NCBI GenBank assembly: GCA_025330725.1
Contig: JAIWND010000011.1
Location: 960,614-1,024,613 of the forward strand
Reading direction: 5' to 3'
Source of the DNA: Chlamydoabsidia padenii
Lineage: Eukaryota; Mucoromycota; Mucoromycetes; Mucorales; Cunninghamellaceae
Length of the DNA: 64,000 nucleotides
In this document: piece by piece, positions 59,741 to 64,000 of the stretch
How the letters are laid out: every line of letters begins with the position of its first letter
Position numbering within the stretch: the stretch's first letter is position 1
Notes under the pieces: generated by a model
Seen by the model: only the letters and a program-made list of their open reading frames with translations
Databases searched by the model: none
Told to the model about the DNA's origin: nothing
Translations under genes and position numbers: made by a program

Positions 59741-60340
59741 CAATGTAGCCATGCTTAATCCAGAGGATGACCATTTGACATTTATCACTGATCGGGAAAA
59801 ACAAGAATCCACTTTGAAAATCAAGGTACCAATTAAACGTATCTCTGTTTTCCGAACGACGCCTGGTGATTACCTTGTTTGTTACGATGGTAAGTCCTGA
59901 TGAACTAGCAACAAAAAACTGATCTTTATTTTTCTTTTTTGGGGGAGGGAGGATAGAATATGCATTTTATGTCAATGCAAAAGGAAACAGGGTACAAAAA
60001 GATTTTTTGATAGAATGGGAAGGGTGCTCGGAATCTTATGCATTGGTATGGCCATATGTCATTGCATTCGAGTCCTCCTTTATTGAAATCCGGAGTGCTA
60101 TTACGGTAAGTAGTAGATGGGGAAAATGAACAAGCTTACACACTCTTTCTATGTGTATAGGGACAATTGGAACAAGTCATACGTGGGGAACGTATTCGAT
60201 GTCTCGAACGGATGGGTGATACTATTTATGGCGTGATGGTGGATCCTGATCATCCGGATAATGATTATGTATTCAAGTTGACTTTAATGGATCAATCTGA
60301 TCGACGGTCTTTGGTGTCTCTCTCTACTGCAATCTTATAA
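56551..60340 (+). CDS. ROM2: Rho1 GEF of Rom1/Rom2 (Rgf) type: DEP, RhoGEF, PH, CNH
   Basis: Ten exons (56551-56925, 57008-57619, 57689-57982, 58042-58314, 58385-58552, 58629-59019, 59094-59630, 59749-59889, 59957-60105, 60161-60340) give 1039 residues. After a Ser/Arg-rich N terminus, a DEP domain (EYKYVFDGQQAVDKLMVIL, GRALGDQGCFHDV); then a RhoGEF/DH domain (RQEAICELIYTEVNFVMDLDYV, GYLTKPTTRLGRYPLLLDAIL); a PH domain (FLNKKPNLDSVDYQVILFDHYLVVAKI to PWIDQIRQL); and a C-terminal CNH domain (LLVFAMDDGVYAG, KRISVFRTTPGDYLVCYDE). This is the classic order of the cell-wall integrity GEFs that load Rho1 with GTP at sites of growth. A GC donor (CAAC|GCAAGT) is used at 59631, and that intron carries about 39 consecutive T. 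Confidence 0.93.
59698..59736. repeat. Poly-T tract in Rho GEF intron
   Basis: About 39 T residues close to the acceptor of the GC-AG intron. Confidence 0.9.
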
Positions 60341-60695
60341 TACTTTATTACTCTTTACTAGTTTATTAATTAATTCATTCATTAAAATAAAAAGCTTATC
60401 ATACATAATATTGGACTTGTCTATTGTTACAGCCATGAACTTGGCGAAGTTGTTCGATATAAATGAATTGTTGGAATGGGGAACTGCTGAGGCTATGATT
60501 CAGGAGAGATTCCGCGCAGGCTCACATTGGATCATTCAAAAACATTGCATCTCTTTGGGATGTAAAGAAATTGATTCATAGGTGAAGACATGTGAAGGTT
60601 ATTGAACTGCACAACACCCTCAACAGGTGACCATGAAAGGAAATCCAATCCAATCTAGACACATGCCTACTGTAATGGAGATTCAACAAAGTTAT
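60341..60695. other. Downstream flank of the Rho GEF
   Basis: Contains a 48-codon frame at 60435-60581 (MNLAKLFDINELLEWG...) with no known relative and AATAAAA near 60384. No confident gene. Confidence 0.35.
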
Positions 60696-61416
60696 CCCTT
60701 CCCCCAAAAATCACGTAGCTTGAAGTCCGACAGGCTTGCTTAAAATCGCCACAAAAAATCTTTCTCCGTTTATTTATTCATCATTCAACAATGTCTTCCA
60801 TCACCAGCTTTCAATCTCTTCATATTTGGAATCTGCAAGCATGAATTCCTTCTATCCAAATTGAAGGTAATACCCTACCACAAACGTGTCTCTCTCTATT
60901 ACCTCGTTTCCTTAGGTACCTCTCGCTTCTCCTGCCTCCTCTACTTCTTCTGCATTGGTCTCTGACTCTTCCTCTTTCCCTGATATCACCACCAGTATTA
61001 CGAATGACACCATGACATGGTACTTTAATGACAAGGTAGGTATTCTAGAAAGGAACACGTCATCAAATCCACCCATAATGCGAACAAAAGGGTACTTGAT
61101 GATGATGTCTTGGTGGACGAACTATGTGACAAGGTCAAAACATCCATCAATATAGGCGATGATGTGGGTAATAGAAGTTTATCCCCCTATGGACAGTCTC
61201 AATTAATAGTATATAGTATGTAGAATAGAATGTTTTTATTATTATCTTTATCAATAAATACGTGTTATCCCTTGGTTTATCTATCAAATTGTGTGTATGT
61301 GTAGCCTATTGCAAAAACTTGACACTTTGGGGTCTGGGCAGACTGTGTCAGGATTTAACGTTGTTCATTTGCAAGCCTGTCGGACTTGAAGTTACGTGAT
61401 TTTGGGGGGAAGGGAT
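60693..61416. mobile_element. TIR-bounded 0.72-kb segment
   Basis: ATCCCTTCCCCCAAAAATCACG... at 60693 and its inverse ending ...GGGGGGAAGGGAT at 61416 pair over about 46 bases with three mismatches. Between them is a short interrupted reading frame (MSSITSFQSLHIWNLQA at about 60791, then a Ser/Thr-rich piece to 61035) with intron-like signals but no transposase. It looks like a small non-autonomous DNA element, possibly carrying a captured gene start. Target-site duplication not evident because the right side abuts an LTR insertion. Confidence 0.55.
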
Positions 61417-61425
61417 GATCACACC

Positions 61426-61701
61426 TGTAACAGGTGACTTCTGATTGGTCAACAAGAAATTCCTATTCCTAGACCGGGACCGCTCTCTCTCTTTTGGCTT
61501 TCACTCTTCTTCCCTCTTTATCCACATTCACTTGGCATACTTCTTATTGGTACTTATACTTATCTCCATATATATCATATCTCCTTCTACTCAGTATAAA
61601 TAGCTAGACGATGAACAATGAATAAAGACTTATCTTACTCTAACTGCAAAACCTGACTTGTATAGTCTCTTACTAACTCTCACAAGAACCCCTTCATTAC
61701 A
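61426..61701 (+). mobile_element. Solo LTR (276 bp) with 5-bp target-site duplication
   Basis: The segment begins TGTAACAGG and ends CATTACA, with TGTAA...TTACA inverted ends. It is flanked by ACACC at 61421-61425 and 61702-61706, a 5-bp target-site duplication. Inside are a TATA-like box (AGTATAAATAGC) and AATAAAG, as in an LTR promoter and terminator. No internal retrotransposon sequence is present, so the internal part was lost by LTR-LTR recombination. Confidence 0.8.
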
Positions 61702-61706
61702 ACACC

Positions 61707-62703
61707 CAAATATTTTTTCTGATCCCGACACCGAAAATTACTGTTTTGGTCAGACCAGGAGGGAGGGGGGGAGAGAGTGAGATCCGTTTTTTTTGTCCTT
61801 TTTGGAAGTAGTATCTATCGTAATATGATACATGATGATTAGATAATGTAAAAAGATTAGATGAAAGAAGAAATAAATAAATTAAAAAATAAACTGAGGT
61901 TATATAGAGGTTGTCAACCTCCTTTTTTTTTTCATCATGAGATCATGTGAGAGCATGTATCGTTACGTTGAAAGATACACACATCAAGTAGATCCCGCCA
62001 CTATATCGTTTCAAAAAAATATAGGAGATCAAACTCTTTTCTTTTCTGTGTACCATTTTTTTTTTTACAGAATATCCTGAAGATTTCCCCTCGATGACAA
62101 TCAGCGTTTAAAAATGGTGACACCACATAGGGTTTTGGTTCAAAAAAGATATAGTGATTCATAAAGGAGAATTATGCATTGATGAAAAAAAGTTCTAGTA
62201 GGAGTACAAGAAAAAGACTGCATAAACGAATTTAAAACCCTCCCCCCTTTTTTTAACCAAATAAAAACTTATTAACGGTAGGTACTTGAGCATGCCAGGG
62301 GAGGGAGAACTACTCCTGACTGAGCATCATTGCTTATAGAAATCAACTATTCGAAGGATAGTAAAAGATATAAAAGGCAAAAAAAAACTGCTTGATCTCT
62401 TGCATGATTATCTTTTCAGCAAAGGGAAAAAAGGGGGTGATAGTCGAGATTTGAAAATAGGACACTGGTCTGTCAAATTCAGTCATTGGATAGAACCCTT
62501 GCCCAATGCAGCACAGTAAATATGGTGCATGTCATCTATAACCGTCATAAACCTTAATTTATTTCAATTTTGCTTTTTGAATTCCCGATCTCGGCTTTAT
62601 CATTTTGTCAGTCGGAAATTAAAATACTGTCTCGAATTTTAAATCCCGATTACGGGTATCGATTTTAAATACCGACGCATTAATAAACAATAAAGAACTT
62701 TAT
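61707..62703. other. Non-coding stretch
   Basis: AT-rich DNA with A and T runs and several words like CCCGAT(C/T) and TTTAAATCCCG (62637-62648). No gene supported. Confidence 0.4.
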
Positions 62704-63700
62704 TTATATGATGTGCACGATAATAAGAAAAGAAAAAAAAAACTTGTCATTGATACCAATACGACGATGGCTTCGGAATCGTTTTGATGTGAATTTTTTG
62801 ACAAGTTCCATGACTTCATATGTTGGGGTACCATCAGCATAAGCTTCGATGTACCGCCAGCATCTGTTGTAGAACCGTCGTATAGTAAGGAGAGGGGCAT
62901 CAGGTGGGGAGCACTTATCAAGGAAGGCAGGAAGATTGGTTTTCAGAGCAGCAAAACTGTAGTCGCAGTTGACTCCGGCTTCTCTTTTAGCAGCACCCCA
63001 ATACCTTTCTATCCAGTTACACTCGCAGTGAAACTTTGGGTACAAGTCAAAAAGATGATTTCTCGAGATAATCAATTCTTGTATCGCTGTCTTTTGATTT
63101 GTAAAGTCAGGTTGGGCAGCCAAAAGATGTCTTGCACAACATTTGTTGTCATCAGCATTTTCCTTACAGTCGAGTTTCAGGTCACCTTTTTCTGGCGATA
63201 AACCCCTTTCTTGAAGGATTCTGGTAATTCCCTTGTTGTACCTGACGATCTTCTTTTGGGCGGTCACAATATCTTCTCCTCTTTTTCTTTTTACAATGTT
63301 TTCTTCTTTGTTGAAATACATCGATTGTGGTATGAGAGTGTCACCGGTACTTGGAAGGGTATGATAGCCACGCCGGAATTCGAATTGTTCATTTGACAAA
63401 CACCTGCTCTCATTCTTCTTCATTCGCGAGACTACCAGGGCATCCTTCGCATAAACATTGTGATTGCTGCTTTTGGTCGAACAAAAACAGTGCTTGGCAA
63501 TCAAGGTGGAGTGCCTCAAAGATTCGGATGACTTCCCCCAATTGTTCAACGAGCTCCACATGAGTCCAATAACCTGACCGATTAGCTCCAGCATAAAAGA
63601 AGGTTCTCGAAGTTTTCCCGTTATGTCTCATAGTACCATGGCAAGCACATTGGAATTCACTTACCATGATGGAGAGCCCTGGACTTTTGTTCCTTATAAT
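62704..63700 (-). pseudogene. Frameshifted, 5'-truncated DDE transposase
   Basis: Two minus-strand frames complement each other. The upstream one reads NKSPGLSIMVSEFQCACHG, then NRSGYWTHVELVEQLGEVI and LFLFDQ. A one-base shift near 63475 moves to SSNHNVYAKDALVVSRM. The downstream one has CCARHLLAAQPDFTNQK, HLFDLYPKFHCECNWIERYWGAAKRE and a C terminus NRCWRYIEAY. This is a fungal DDE transposase family with the E-R-Y-W-G-A-A-K motif as its last catalytic part. The protein normally extends much further at the N terminus, which is absent: the frame runs into an LTR-like sequence near 63700. Inactive. Confidence 0.65.
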
Positions 63701-63705
63701 AGACT

Positions 63706-63885
63706 CCCTGTGAAATTCGACAATAAAGACAGCAAGAGTAAAGTGAGATCCTTGTATATCTTTATTTTAAAATCGAATTGAGGAAGAAAAACCAAGAAAG
63801 GTTAATACAAGAGCTACTATTTATACAAAATCTAAAAATTTCTAAACCTTGGCTTTTTGTTGAGTTGAGCCAATGAGGGGAAGTT
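63706..63885 (-). mobile_element. Possible LTR and 3' end of a retrotransposon cut by the window edge
   Basis: On the minus strand, TGTCAACTTCC... to ...GAATTTCACA is about 180 bases with TG...CA ends, a TATA-like TATAAATAG and AATAAAG inside. Upstream of it on that strand a frame ends SIVSEPDPVIKP and stop near 63906. The partner LTR and target-site duplication lie outside the window, so this is tentative. Confidence 0.3.
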
Positions 63886-64000
63886 GACAAGACTGGTTTT
63901 ATTTCTTTTGTTTAGTGGAGTTGATTTCATTGGGCTTTATAACGGGATCAGGTTCTGAGACAATGCTTTGTCTGTTGTTGAATTGTTTTTTTTTTCTTCT

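Overview
This window is nuclear DNA of an early-diverging filamentous fungus, most likely a Mucoromycota (Mucorales) species; I cannot name the genus. The evidence is AT-rich intergenic DNA, many 50-80 nt introns (GTAAGT donors, TAG acceptors), fungal orthologues throughout (Sin3, Cdc48, Dhh1, Rom2-type GEF, Bos1, TRIC channel), and mobile-element families I associate with Mucorales. Exon joins were worked out by eye; for every multi-exon gene given as confident, the joined exon lengths form an open frame divisible by three.

Layout. 1-3.7 kb: a secreted arginine-rich repeat protein and sparse DNA. 3.7-16 kb: a dense block with a FAM192A/Fyv6-like protein divergent from an RBM26/27 protein, then SIN3, ribosomal protein eS6 and a SPOUT1 methyltransferase. 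16.7-19.9 kb: CDC48. 20.2-25.7 kb: a mobile-element island with a MITE, decayed ORFs, a spliced zinc-finger/GEVK-motif gene held between identical 106-bp inverted copies of a Tc1 transposase 3' end plus tandem arrays, and an intact Tc1-like transposase. 26-34.5 kb: calmodulin, PKA catalytic subunit, a sugar transporter with a 2-nt micro-exon, an ankyrin protein. 34.8-41.5 kb: a second, decayed island (Harbinger-, Crypton- and Tc1-type remnants, a MITE, duplications). 41.6-60.4 kb: amino-acid transporter, multi-exon membrane protein, stand-alone Grn1-domain protein, DHH1, TRIC channel, CsbD-like stress protein, MGMT-type alkyltransferase, BOS1, eL19 and a ROM-type Rho GEF. 60.4-64 kb: a TIR-bounded segment, a solo LTR with target-site duplication, and a frameshifted DDE transposase truncated by an LTR-like sequence.

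The host genes are mainly housekeeping: chromatin repression, RNA processing and decay, translation, proteostasis, ER-Golgi transport, and Ca2+/cAMP/Rho signalling. They do not form a cluster or operon. The points most worth a second look are the 2-nt micro-exon, the inverted transposase copies around a nuclease-like zinc-finger gene, and a recurrent CGGGATTTGAAT-like box upstream of many start codons that resembles an E2F core joined to a CHR.
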